Assembly (NCBI GenBank): GCA_964017045.1
Contig: OZ024794.1
Span: forward strand, 24,485,340 to 24,549,339
From: Omphiscola glabra
Lineage: Eukaryota > Mollusca > Gastropoda > Lymnaeidae
Direction: 5' to 3'
Length of the DNA: 64,000 nucleotides
Positions 45,199-56,900 of the stretch are shown here, in pieces; the first letter of the stretch is position 1, and every line of letters begins with the position of its first letter. The position numbers were made by a program, and so were the translations under genes. The notes below the pieces were generated by a model. The model made no database searches and had not been told where the DNA came from. It was given only the letters and a program-made list of their open reading frames with translations.

Positions 45199-46060
45199 TG
45201 CGCTCACCGCCTCTCACAGCCAGTCAAGGACAGGGACCTTTTAGATCAGCTCAAGAAGAAATCCTGTTCCTGTCGCACAACAAAGGATGTAACCAGTCCA
45301 GAGACAGGATGCCGATGCTGTGGTGGGAAGGGGGGCTTGACACAGAGCCAAATGTCCAACAACCCTGCAGAACCTGGTGACAGTTACCTGTAGCAACAGC
45401 TGTCGGTGATTTCAGTCAGCCCAGCGTTCACCTGGAATTTAGAAAGGTAAATGAGACGAAGCTAAAGAATCATGTTACGTTGTAAAGCGTGTGTGCTTTC
45501 AGTCCACTATTCATGCACAAATTATGGGTGGCAATCCGTGTCCTTAGCTGGTGTGACAACATGTGAAAGATCAATACGTGCTAAACAATGCACCAAATAC
45601 ACAGGTTATAGGAAATATACACAGCAGAGAACGCCACACTGGGATAGATTTATATTGCATCGTCCTTAAGTGTCAACACTTAAGACATTCACAAGGCCAC
45701 AATACAGGACTTTTTGTCAACGATCATCCTGTCAACTGTTATCAACCACAACCTGTTTCCTATATATGGTAACACCGAATATATGTGCGGCCCATTTAAT
45801 TCAGACCAAGAACGAACGGAAAAAAGAAGTTGAAGGAGAATTGGGTCAAGTGAACAGCAAGACAAGGTCGAATGACTGACACGTGCTAATCAGTTGTGCT
45901 AATAATGAGTTAATCTGTGAAGTTATTGAAGGCAGTCTTACACAACTGAACACGGGCCTAGACTCTTTATTTGGTGAGCAGGGCAACTCTGTGAGCCAAT
46001 TTAAATATTTTTTTTTACATTTTACTTGCCTTTACAGATAGCAACTACTAACATACCGCA
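45199..46060. other. Upstream of the ankyrin gene
   Basis: Locally GC-richer up to about 45430, consistent with 5' UTR of the minus-strand gene; no promoter element was singled out. The forward-strand open stretches here are antisense shadows and chance ORFs. Confidence 0.3.
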
Positions 46061-46067
46061 GTCACAA

Positions 46068-46450
46068 ACAGGGCAGAAGTTAAAAACAGGACAGAAGCTA
46101 AAAACAGGACTGAAGGTAAAAACAGGACAGAAGCTAAAAACAGGGCAGAAGCTAAAAACAGGGCAGAAGCTAAAAACAGGACAGAAGCTAAAAACAGGGC
46201 AGAAGCTAAAAACAGGACAGAAGCTAAAAACAGGACAGAAGCTAAAAACAGGGCAGAAGCTAAAAACAGGGCAGAAGCTAAGAACAGGACAGAAGCTAAA
46301 AACAGGACAGAAGCTAAGAACAGGGCAGAAGCTAAAAACAGGACAGAAGCTAAAAACAGGGCAGAAGCTAAAAACAGGGCAGAAGCTAAAAACAGGACAG
46401 AGCTAAAAACAGGACAGAAGCTAAAAACAGGACAGAAGCTTAAAACAGGG
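46068..46450. repeat. 18-bp minisatellite
   Basis: About 21 copies of cagaagctaaaaacaggg / cagaagctaaaaacagga. The 18-bp period leaves a forward ORF (TGQKLK repeats) open across it; no evidence of translation. Confidence 0.95.
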
Positions 46451-46952
46451 CACTTGCAAGCATTTCTTGTTTGATGAACAGGGTAAGCATAAGCAAGCAG
46501 ACAATAAATACCAGAAACGGTGAGGGCTATTTTAGTACACGGGCAGCTCTAAAACAGACAACTGTATCCGTAAACAAACACTTGGGGGATATCCATCGGA
46601 CCGTCAGTGACAACCAGTCGTATTAGTGCTACCAGCCGACAACCAACCAGTCTTATTAGTACTGTTAGCATCAAGGATGTACTTGTGTTTACCACCTAGC
46701 GGCCCCCCCACCTCCCCAAAACCGTTGTAGTGTTTTATTAGACTTTCATCTTTAAACTATAACCTTTGAGTGAACACACACGATTAAATACACATGATTA
46801 TTGCACACACAAAGACCCCAGGACCCAGGTCTCACAGAGGAACCGAAGCTTGAAGTAACTCTATACAGCGGAGGATTAGACTCGCAGCCTGGGTCCATTC
46901 CGTGAGTCAATACCGGAGAGCTGGATGTTGCACCATTGCAACGAGCCGTAGA

Positions 46953-47033
46953 AATTAGGTCACAACGAAGTGGACCATAGATCAGATATGGGTTTTCGTG
47001 CAGACAGAACGGTCCACTTATATCGACCTAATT
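46953..47033. repeat. Inverted repeat, arms about 23 bp
   Basis: AATTAGGTC then GTGGACC on the left arm pairs with GGTCCAC then GACCTAATT on the right, with a few central mismatches and a loop of about 35 nt. Possibly a small foldback element. Confidence 0.6.
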
Positions 47034-47276
47034 CCTAGGCGAGTCACCCGTCATATTTACTCATGTCAGTCAAAACTCCACCTGCAAAAAAAGAGTATAA
47101 TCGGCCCGCTTGTCCTGTTATGCTAATACGTAAATTCACTAAGTTAAAAAAAGAAGAAGAAAGAAAAAAGTCCACAATTGTGCCCAACGGCGCGTAACCA
47201 CAGATTTTTTTCGGACAAGGCAACACAAAGTCCAATGTCAACAGGCACGATTTGTAGGAATAGATGATGTTAAATA

Positions 47277-47622
47277 GTTTGGTATTCTGTCTAAAGTAGT
47301 TTATTTGGTATTCTGTCTAAAGTAGTTTATTTGGTATTCTGTCTAAAGTAGTTTATTTGGTATTCTGTCTAAAGTAGTTTATTTGGTATTCTGTCTAAAG
47401 TAGTTTATTTGGTATTCTGTCTAAAGTAGTTTATTTGGTATTCTGTCTAAAGTAGTTTATTTGGTATTCTGTCTAAAGTAGTTTATTTGGTATTCTGTCT
47501 AAAGTAGTTTATTTGGTATTCCGTCTAAAGTAGTTTATTTGGTATTCTATCTAAAGTAGTTTATTTGGTATTCTGTCTAAAGTAGTTAATATGGTATTCT
47601 GTCTAAAGTCGTTAATTTGCTG
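47277..47622. repeat. 26-bp minisatellite
   Basis: About 13 copies of tttggtattctgtctaaagt plus agttta; the central nine copies are identical, with divergence only toward the right end. Confidence 0.95.
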
Positions 47623-48407
47623 TATTAAAAAAAAACACATCTATAGCTACAGCGGCTAAAGGTAGTCTAAAAAATACAGCGGTTAATGCACCTCTTTAAA
47701 TATTGATATCAGAAAACGTGACCTGACCTACTTCCCAAGTTGACAAGATCAAGTTCTCTGCAGGTTCACTCCTGACAAGGTATACGAAGGTACGACCAGT
47801 GAGGAAATATATGAGTGTAGCTAATGAACTGCATAACAAATTGTCATGAAATCATGTTTCCTGATCATCAGTTCATTAACAGGGCATGATCCATGGCACA
47901 ACTTCAAGGGACCAAAATCACCAACAACATTTAGTGACAGCAAGCACAGAAACGGGTACATTGTTAAAAAACACACTCACTGGTACACTGTTAAAAATAC
48001 ACATCGGAAGCTTCTGAGTAGAACAAATTTGAATTTTAAATGATACAATTCGTCCAGGGCCCTCCTCCGTATGCTCTCCGGTCAATACGACTTATACACA
48101 CGCCATTCGGACGTCACATGGTACATTCAGACCTCATAAACCTGAGGTGATACAATCGCTGCCCCCACCTCTTGATCATGTACACAAAGTATCCCAACAT
48201 TACCCTACAAATGACCCGATGGTAACACAGTGCCAGCAATTGACACGAATGTCCGCATACAACACAAGCTCCGGAAACCATACACAAGCTTACAAAAAAA
48301 AATGTGCAGCTTCAACGAGACAGCTAAGAATAAGATGATGCAAAAATGTGCAGCTTCAACGAGACAGCTAAGATGATCCAACAAAAAATTTATCTAATAA
48401 TTAAGGT

Positions 48408-48532
48408 GAAGAAAAATAACCAAATTAACAATGAATCAATAATGTAACTAAATCAACAATGAATCAATACTGTAACTCAACAATGAATCAATATTGTAAC
48501 TAAATCAACAATGAACAAATACTGTAACTGTG
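48408..48532. repeat. 28-30-bp repeat, four copies
   Basis: Copies of atcaacaatgaatcaatact plus gtaacta; one copy lacks a few bases. Confidence 0.9.
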
Positions 48533-50030
48533 TAACGATCCCGGTTTAGCCGAAGCGGCTCTCGTTTACTTTATGTTAATGTTAACCGGTTCGCTTGAGT
48601 TTCTGGTTTTTAAAGACAAAATAATCTTGTTAGAGTGCATCTATTTCTGCTCATATTTTTTTGGACAGCTTTCTACAGTGGCGTGTCCCGTACACATGCA
48701 GTTGTGACAGGAGATAAACCACGACCCCAAAATATACACTGCATCATTTTTTAAAAAAAAAACAAAAAAAAAAACAACAACAGAAAAACAAACCAAAAAA
48801 ACACTTTTCAAAACACAGGGCTGAGGCAAGCGTGCACAATAAGCTCTTTCGACCCCCCTTCGCCTACCCCCCCCCCAGCCTCCCATCAGGTTGATATTAA
48901 GGTGCACACGTCACAGGGTGCATGGTATGTTCATACTGTTAACCACAAAGGAAAAGCACCAGCGACTGCACCCTGTGCATCAATTAGACATGAAAGTTAC
49001 ACCGCAACAAAGGAGCTCCCCATAACGCCTAAATCACAGTTGTATATTTACATGCACTGGAATGGTAACAAATGAACTGATAGACGACCAACTTGAGGCT
49101 CATGCTAGCGGTGCACACGCGCACTATTACAATGTACCAGATGGCGCATTTTCTACCCGCACATATCAAGACAAGTAAATCAAGTTTGCTGGTGGTCGAA
49201 TCAACTTTTACCCCAAAAAATGTGTTTGTTTCGATACTCAAGAAAACAAGAACAACTTAAAAGCACTTTAAAAAAAATCACTATTTGAGTATTTGCCGCG
49301 CATTCTGTCTCTTATACTTATATATATTACTATTCTGGTGTGACTCGTGAACTGCTTCCATGTCTGACAGCTTCCTAATCAGCGAATTTGGTATTGAGAG
49401 TATATTACAAATAATTCTATATGTTTGAAAGAAAGTATGGTTCAATAATGAGTTCAATAACGCGCAACATATAATTCCCGATAACTACGCTAAATGCTTT
49501 TTTTTATATATATATATAACGCAACTGAGTTTTGTGCGTAATATTTTCTTTTCGGAAAATCGTCTCATTTAAAGTATGGTGTAAAAATATTCGGTTTAAA
49601 AGTGGTTGGGACATCAGAATATTTAATATAGTTCATAGGCGGGAAATAAAAAGTGTGCAGTAACGTATCATGGTGGAAGGGGTGTAGTGAAAATTGGGAT
49701 TCTTAAACTTAAATGTGCGTTACTTGAGTTCATGTTTAGTCAAATTATTATTATTATTATTATGGGTAGTTTTCTATAGCGTGGTATCCCAGCCTCCTGG
49801 GCTCACCACGCTGTACATACAAATTAAAATGAACTTAAAAAATATAAATTAAAAACCAACCATTCAATATCAATTTACATGTGAAGCCATGGACGGCACT
49901 CCGCAGCATCGTTTAACTTTCAGAGGGGGAATCACTTTAGTAGATGGGAAATTCACGCATTGCAGTCGGCAATTTTTCGCGGGATTTATCTAGTGTAGTA
50001 ATAAATACTAAATACTGCACCATTCCTAAG
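48533..50030. other. Intergenic, nothing coding
   Basis: Contains A runs, a (TA)n tract near 49510 and a possible dispersed repeat at 49760-49830 (tagcgtggtatcccagcctc). No exon supported. Confidence 0.35.
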
Positions 50031-50290
50031 CAATACGACGTCTCACTAATGACGTTAAAAATATGAGTATCGCTCCGTGACCGGTGCCAATAGCACCAGT
50101 GGCCGCATGAACTCAAGAGCCCATTGGTGTATTACCGCGCGTACGTCTGCGGCTATTGCAGTCCAAGGCCGCGGCGTGTATTTTTGGTGACAGCTTGTTT
50201 CGGATTCAAAGCAAACCTATTGCTGAACGCTTCACTTTAGTACAGCTGTTTCTTGTGACTTCGAACAAAGACGGGTGACTTCGATGGAAC
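50030..50290. promoter_or_regulatory. CpG-rich patch, possible promoter
   Basis: Unusually rich in CG dinucleotides for this AT-rich region (gaccggtgcc, taccgcgcgtacgtctgcgg, ccgcggcgtg). No adjacent exon recognised on either strand, so promoter status is a guess. Confidence 0.2.
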
Positions 50291-50444
50291 ACTAAATAAG
50301 ATAAACGGATGCACACAGGTCACTATGTCTGTCAATGCATCACCCAGGAACTTCACTTGCTTACGTCTTCTACTTTAATAGGTCAAGGCTAAACCACGCT
50401 TGCTTTAATTGGTGTTTTTAACTGCAGTAACACAACCAAATCTT

Positions 50445-50575
50445 AAGTATACATACCCCCCCCCCAACCTCCAGAATAACAATGTTCTATGTGACCTTTT
50501 GGTCAAATGGACTTAGAACATTGTTATTCTACAAAATAGGAGGGGGGAAAAAGGGGTGGGGGAGGGCGCTTATAA
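50445..50575. repeat. Foldback sequence with nested palindrome
   Basis: AGAATAACAATGTTCT and AGAACATTGTTATTCT form a perfect 16-bp stem around 50475-50532. The loop contains TGACCTTTTGGTCA, itself a 5-bp-stem hairpin. Outside the stem, C runs with cctcc on the left face ggagg and G runs on the right, extending the symmetry. Confidence 0.85.
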
Positions 50576-51249
50576 ACGTGTACAGCTCAACGTTTCAGCA
50601 GCTAGTTTAAGATCAGCCGGGCGTGTCAAGTCTTGATGAACACGGCATCAGATGAATGCATCGCCAACAAGAAAATTCAAATAAATATGCAAACACAAAA
50701 CAAACAAATATTATTATTTGTCAAAGGTTGCTTTTATCTTGGCGATGCCGAGTCTCATTAGCGTCACGCACTTGATAATTGAGACGACATCCTGGTCAAC
50801 TGGGCTGAAAGTATTTGGGATGGGAGGGTGGGGTAGCAGGCTTGGGGGGGGGGGGTTGTCACAAATTATAGTACAAAGATGAAAACGTTCTCAAATGAAC
50901 CCGCAATAGGATTTGGCTAGTAAGTAAAATGCTATGGACTATGGATCAAATCCGGGTGAGTTACATTATAATTTTTTTAATAATAGCACTACAGGAAAAT
51001 ATTACCCCTCCCCCCCCCCACCCCAAACACACTTTGAAGATATTTTTCCCACACTGCCGTCCTACGGCGCGTTTGAGTCAAAATGGTCACAGTGTGGAGG
51101 TGTGGAGAAAGTTATTTAGCCAGCATAAGACATTAAACTCATGTTAGTTTTCACGTGTTCTCAACTTGGGGTCAACAAAATCAAGAATTGGAATTCTTAT
51201 TTGAAAGAAAAAAAAAGATGCTGCATTGTGTGCACACACTTAAGAAACC

Positions 51250-51640
51250 CCCCAAACACCATCATGACGGACTGTCAATGTGACTGTCCTATAGGGCCCT
51301 ACCCTCCCCAAACACCATCATGACGGACTGTCAATGTGACTGTCCTATAGGGCCCTACCCTCCCCAAACACCATCATGACGGACTGTCAATGTGACTGTC
51401 CTATAGGGCCCTACCCTCCCCAAACACCATCATGACGGACTGTCAATGTGACTGTCCTATAGGGCCCTACCCTCCCCAAACACCATCATGACGGACTGTC
51501 AATGTGACTGTCCTATAGGGCCCTACCCTCCCCAAACACCATCATGACGGAATGTCAATGTGACTGTCCTATAGGGCCCTACCCTCCCCAAACACCACAC
51601 AGACCACCCGTCTATGGGACTGTCCTATAGGGCCCTTTGC
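51250..51640. repeat. 56-bp minisatellite
   Basis: Seven copies of a unit containing caccatcatgacggactgtc, aatgtgactgtcctataggg and ccctaccctccccaaa; the last copy is diverged. Copies 1-5 are identical over long stretches. Contains CATGACGGACTG. Confidence 0.97.
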
Positions 51641-52084
51641 CTGCCTCATGCAAAATTATTACAATGCCAACCACCTTTCGCGCCTTAAAAGAAACAACAT
51701 CTTTCACAAAGTCATTCTGCTAAAAGTACTTGTGGGCCATCTCACACTTACATCACTTGAGTAAAAAAAAAATCTATTAATGTAAACGCTTCAAAAAAAA
51801 AATAATACTGGCTGTCATTTGAAGTCAAGTCGTGCGTGTCAGACCTTGATATCTTAGCGGGGTAATGTACACTACCGGTACTACAAACAAGTCATGTTGA
51901 CGATTTTCAAGAGCACTTAGAGCCTTTCCATTGATGTTAACACTCAGAGGTTTATGCATCGCTGGGGTTAAGTATATATATAGCTTTAGGACTGCGCAGT
52001 CCAAGTTCAAACATTTATGACCATAAGATATATTCGCAGGCTGCCTTTTAACAAGAGCGGGTCATCCATAAAACAACCTATCCG

Positions 52085-52150
52085 CCGGGGGTCGGCCAAC
52101 TGCAGCCTGCCGGGCGGTTGCGGTTAATTTAGCCCGGCCAGGAGCTTATG
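52085..52150. mobile_element. Possible hAT-like end, degraded
   Basis: gggggtcggccaactgcagc followed by ctgccgggcgg resembles non-autonomous hAT termini. No partner end identified. Confidence 0.25.
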
Positions 52151-52559
52151 AAGTTAATAATAATAATAACGTCGAGTTTCATTTACAAATTTAGCATCAG
52201 CAAAAATCCTCTTCTGGTTGCAGACAGTATTTATGCACTTATCTGGACAAAACGTTCACGGAGATTCAGCTTCATGTTGTAATTCTCCATTGAAATTTGA
52301 ATGTTATAATATAGTTTAAATAGTATGGAAATTTCGTCACAAATTTCATAAAAATTTGGAATTTGAACTTTAAGCCACCCTGGCAAGTTGTGGATGATCA
52401 CTCAAGATGTTTTTTTCCCCGTACCTCGTCACAAAAAGTTTGCCGATGACCCCTGTATTACACCTATGAATCTTAAATTTTTTTGCAATTTCGGTTCCTA
52501 TAGGTGGGAATGGTCTTTGGGTGGGGGAATCAGGGTTTTCAGGGTTTCTTTCAGCTATA

Positions 52560-52620
52560 TCTCCGGGGGGGGGGGGCACTGCTGCCCCCAGGGGAAAGTC
52601 AAGTGCCCCCCCCCCCGGAG
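52560..52620. repeat. G-run / C-run inverted repeat
   Basis: CTCCG12CACT-type left arm (CTCC, 12 G, CACT) and right arm AGTG, 11 C, GGAG are reverse complements around a roughly 21-nt loop with its own CCCCC/GGGG pairing. Confidence 0.9.
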
Positions 52621-52639
52621 AAAAAAATATATATAACAA

Positions 52640-53255
52640 TAAATCAAACATATTTTTTTATAAAACAAACTATTAAATTGTCATTTTTTAAACGATTTTA
52701 AAAAGAATAGTATCTGGTGTCATTAACCGATTACAAATAGTAGATTCAATGAAATATCGCTACGCTCGATATATTTGATGATCCATATATTTAAGGCAAA
52801 TCTTCTTAGAAGCTTACATTATTCGATTATAAATATCGCAATGTTTCGAAAATTTGCCGCGCCCGATTATGAGCCAAAGTACACGTATTACTTCTTGTTG
52901 TTCGCATTTATCTGTCTTTTTGTTTAATTATTAATTGCAAACTCACACGTTTAAAGACTTTAATAACACTGTATTAAACTATATTTGCTTCAATTTTAAG
53001 GTCTATAACTTTAAAACAGTTCTTACGAAGTATCAAACGAGAGCAATCTTTTCATGTTGTCAAATTATATTTTATAACAAAAGCATGACTTTTAAAGTAG
53101 AGAATGGTGTAAATTATAAATTGTATGATTATGATGGCCTCATGCTTTAAAGAACATAGTTATTATTAGCATCATTTTAAATTTACTCGACTCCTAGTAC
53201 GTTAAGTACAATATGGTTGTTGTTTTCTATTTATTCAAATAAGTGAAAATTTTGG
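52640..53255. other. AT-rich intergenic stretch
   Basis: No exon or element recognised between the G/C hairpin and the large 26-bp array. Confidence 0.35.
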
Positions 53256-53261
53256 CGTCAT

Positions 53262-54790
53262 CTCTCACGAAAATATATGCACGTCATTTCTTACGAAAAT
53301 ATATGCACGTCATCTCTCATGAAAATATATGCACGTCATCTCTTACGAAAATATATGCACGTCATTTCTCATGAAAATATATGCACGTCATCTCTCACTA
53401 AAATATATGCACGTCATCTCTCACTAAAATATATGCACGTCATCTCTCATGAAAATACACGTCATTTCTCATGAAAATATATGCACGTCATCTCTCATGA
53501 AAATATATGCACGTCATTTTTCACGAAAATATATGCACGTCATCTCTCACGAAAATATATGCACGTCATTTCTAACGAAAATATATGCACGTCATCTCTC
53601 ATGAAAATACACGTCATTTCTCATGAAAATATATGCACGTCATCTCTCACTAAAATATATGCACGTCATCTCTCACTAAAATATATGCACGTCATCTCTC
53701 ATGAAAATACACGTCATTTCTCATGAAAATATATGCACGTCATCTCTCATGAAAATATATGCACGTAATTTTTCACGAAAATATATGCACGTCATCTCTC
53801 ACGAAAATATATGCACGTCATCTCTCATGAAAATACACGTCATTTCTCATGAAAATATATGCACGTCATCTCTCATGAAAATATATGCACGTCATTTTTC
53901 ACGAAAATATATGCACGTCATCTCTCACGAAAATATATGCACGTCATTTCTAACGAAAATATATGCACGTCATTTCTCATGAAAATATATGCACGTCATC
54001 TCTCACTAAAATATATGCACGTCATCTCTCACTAAAATATATGCACGTCATCTCTCATGAAAATACACGTCATTTCTCATGAAAATATATGCACGTCATC
54101 TCTCATGAAAATATATGCACGTCATTTTTCACGAAAATATATGCACGTCATCTCTCACGAAAATATATGCACGTCATTTCTAACGAAAATATATGCACGT
54201 CATCTCTCATGAAAATACACGTCATTTCTCATGAAAATATATGCACGTCATCTCTCATGAAAATATATGCACGTCATCTCTCATGAAAATATATGCACGT
54301 CATTTCTCACGAAAATATATGCACGTCATCTCTCACGAAAATATATGCACGTCATTTCTAACGAAAATATATGCACGTCATCTCTCATGAAAATACACGT
54401 CATTTCTCATGAAAATATATGCACGTCATCTCTCATGAAAATATATGCACGTCATTTCTCACGAAAATATATGCACGTCATCTCTCACGAAAATATATGC
54501 ACGTCATTTCTAACGAAAATATATGCACGTCATCTCTCATGAAAATATATGCACGTCATCTCTCACTAAAATATATGCACGTCATCTCTCATGAAAATAC
54601 ACGTCATTTCTCATGAAAATATATGCACGTCATCTCTCATGAAAATATATGCACGTCATTTCTCACGAAAATATATGCACGTCATCTCTCACGAAAATAT
54701 ATGCACGTCATTTCTCACGAAAATATATGCACGTCATCTCTCACGAAAATATATGCACGTCATTTCTAACGAAAATATATGCACGTTCTA
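53262..54790. repeat. 26-bp satellite-like array, about 59 monomers
   Basis: Monomer atatatgcacgtcatctctc plus atgaaa, with variants in positions ctctcat / tctcac / tttcac / tctaac / ctcacta. A 22-bp short monomer (gaaaatacacgtc) recurs eight times at spacings of 4 to 9 monomers. Each monomer contains CACGTCA. Forward ORFs through it are by-products. Confidence 0.97.
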
Positions 54791-54799
54791 CACTTTAAA

Positions 54800-55900
54800 A
54801 AAAAAAAAGAATTAATCTCTGTGAATACTTCAACAATAAATCTGGTATACAATGATGGGTATTTATTTTAAAAAACAAGACATTCCGAAAACATATTTTA
54901 AGCATATAGCTACACCATCCTCAAACTCAAACGCTTCAATGTATGAACTAATAGGCAGTCAAACTTCAGAATGTCCATAAAGACAAACCAAATAAAATGC
55001 CCTAAATGCTTTTTTAAACGCGAAACAAAACGGGGATTCCCATTGTTTGTGATCACTTATTCCTTGTACTGTCACAAGAAGGAAAAAGTCCAGCACCGAC
55101 GAGAATGCCAAAATATACTGACACTGCCTATAGGAGTGTTCGCCACCTCATAAAGTTATATACGTGACTTGAGATAAACACGACTCACTGCATACGCCGC
55201 GGTGCTCACAGGACTCGCTCATCTGTCACTTTTGCTTTGACTGAGTTCAGTCACACAGTTTTAAAAGCACTAATCGAAAAGATACGTTTGTACCCTTTAT
55301 CCACGTGTGCAGATGTGAAATATGTGTCAGTACATTTTATTTCGCCTTCCATTCTAGGCTAGTGTTAAGATTCTTTAGTTCGGGCGGCCCCAATTCAATC
55401 AAACGACAGTCAGAGAACAGAACAACGCGATTTAACCTTTCATTATTATCACAAATGTGAATCCACTTCTTTGAATGATTTAAACTACGACACAAATCAT
55501 TTAGTTTGGTTAAAAGTTACATTTAAAGTAGGGTTTCGCAGGTCACGTGACGACATGGGCAATACTGGAAAGAACCATCCCAGATTGGTTATTTTTAAAA
55601 GCCGAACCATTCTGGTGATATTTCATCAGTCACACAAATATCATGTGATGAAATGGACCCTACAAATAGAATATGGGGGGGGGGGGGGGAAACCCAGCCT
55701 TGAAGTGAGGAGTGGAAAATGTGTAACAATGTCACGGTCACTAATAAATACAACAAATGAAATTGAAACTGTCAGTAAAATACTAAAATAGTACCGATTT
55801 GTTAATTTTTACAACAGACACAAATCAGAGACTCAAAATTCAGACCCATTATCCCCACCATCTTACATAATATTTCAAAAGATAGCCTTAAGATCTTCAC
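54800..55900. other. Intergenic, nothing coding
   Basis: No supported exon. Contains a 15-nt poly(G) run at about 55675-55689. Confidence 0.35.
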
Positions 55901-55902
55901 AG

Positions 55903-56030
55903 CTTTACACAGACACTATAGTCTCGGCATGTTAAACACAGACACTATAGTCTCGGCATGTTAAACACAGACACTATAGTCTCGGCATGTTATACCTAGA
56001 CACTATATACAGTCTCGGCATGTTATGTAC
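55903..56030. repeat. 30-bp repeat, four copies
   Basis: Copies of acacagacactatagtctc plus ggcatgttaa; the last copy is diverged. Confidence 0.95.
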
Positions 56031-56240
56031 ACAAACACGATCCCCAGTATTAAGATCGCTGATATGATAAGAGAACACTGGCCTAGAAACACGAAACTTT
56101 TGGACTGCATGAGAAGCAAGGATTTACCAACTATAATAAAACAAAATGAAAACCTCTTAAACATTTGTCTGTGCGTTTGGTCTGATTATTTGTTTTTTTT
56201 ACATCACGGCTTTTATCATAAATTTGAAGAGAAAAAAGAG

Positions 56241-56254
<14 letters not shown>

Positions 56255-56271
<17 letters not shown>

Positions 56272-56272
56272 A
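56255..56272. repeat. Poly(G) run, 18 nt, after a T run
   Basis: tttttttt directly followed by about 18 G. A poly(C) run of about 20 nt follows 300 bp later at 56573-56592. Confidence 0.9.
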
Positions 56273-56774
56273 ATTATTGCAATTATAGACTAGAACCATC
56301 AGTACAACTAAAGCAATGGAACAAACTGTATGCACTATTAGTATTAGGAAATGCCACCAAGATTCATTAAATTGATTAAAATTAGCATTCTTTGTTCAAA
56401 TCACATTCAACCAGGCGAATATCATGTTTGCTAAACTGTTTTAAACGAGTCTATTTTGACATTAATGGCACATCAGGTGAGAAACATTCAATGAACTTTG
56501 GCCCACATGGGGGAAAAATACAAACATTGATGCATAGTGCTGCTGAGCTACCTCTAAAATCACTAATGCAGGACCCCCCCCCCCCCCCCCCCTTTACACT
56601 AGTAGCCGACAACTATCAATTCACAGCAGTAATGACTTTGAAAATGAAACAATCAACCTTTCATTGTATACTAAATGCACAAACTAACGATTGATATTCT
56701 CAACTAAGGGTAAATGATTGATCACAACAGAAATGATTTACACTGCAGGCAAATCAAAACCGAAAGGTTTACAA

Positions 56775-56900
56775 CAGCAGTCCCCAACCTACGGCTCACG
56801 TACCCCTATGGAGTACGAGGTGGACCGCGTGGCGCTACGCAAAAAATATTAAAAAAACTGCCGAAAACAACAACAGTGTTTTTTTTTTTTTTTATTTAAC
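56775..56900. mobile_element. Possible hAT-like end, degraded
   Basis: cagcagtccccaacctacgg then ctcacgtacccc resembles the terminus of hAT-group elements (CAG..CCCCAACCT). No partner end or target duplication found. Confidence 0.3.

Noticed and set aside
45097..45393. Forward ORFs opposite ankyrin exon 1
   Set aside because: Antisense shadow; the minus strand has the in-frame 14-exon model.
46026..46406. TGQKLK-repeat forward ORF
   Set aside because: 18-bp minisatellite artefact with no non-repeat coding sequence.
53277..54815. Series of forward ORFs with MHVISHENICTS repeats
   Set aside because: Frames of the 26-bp array that break at each 22-bp monomer.
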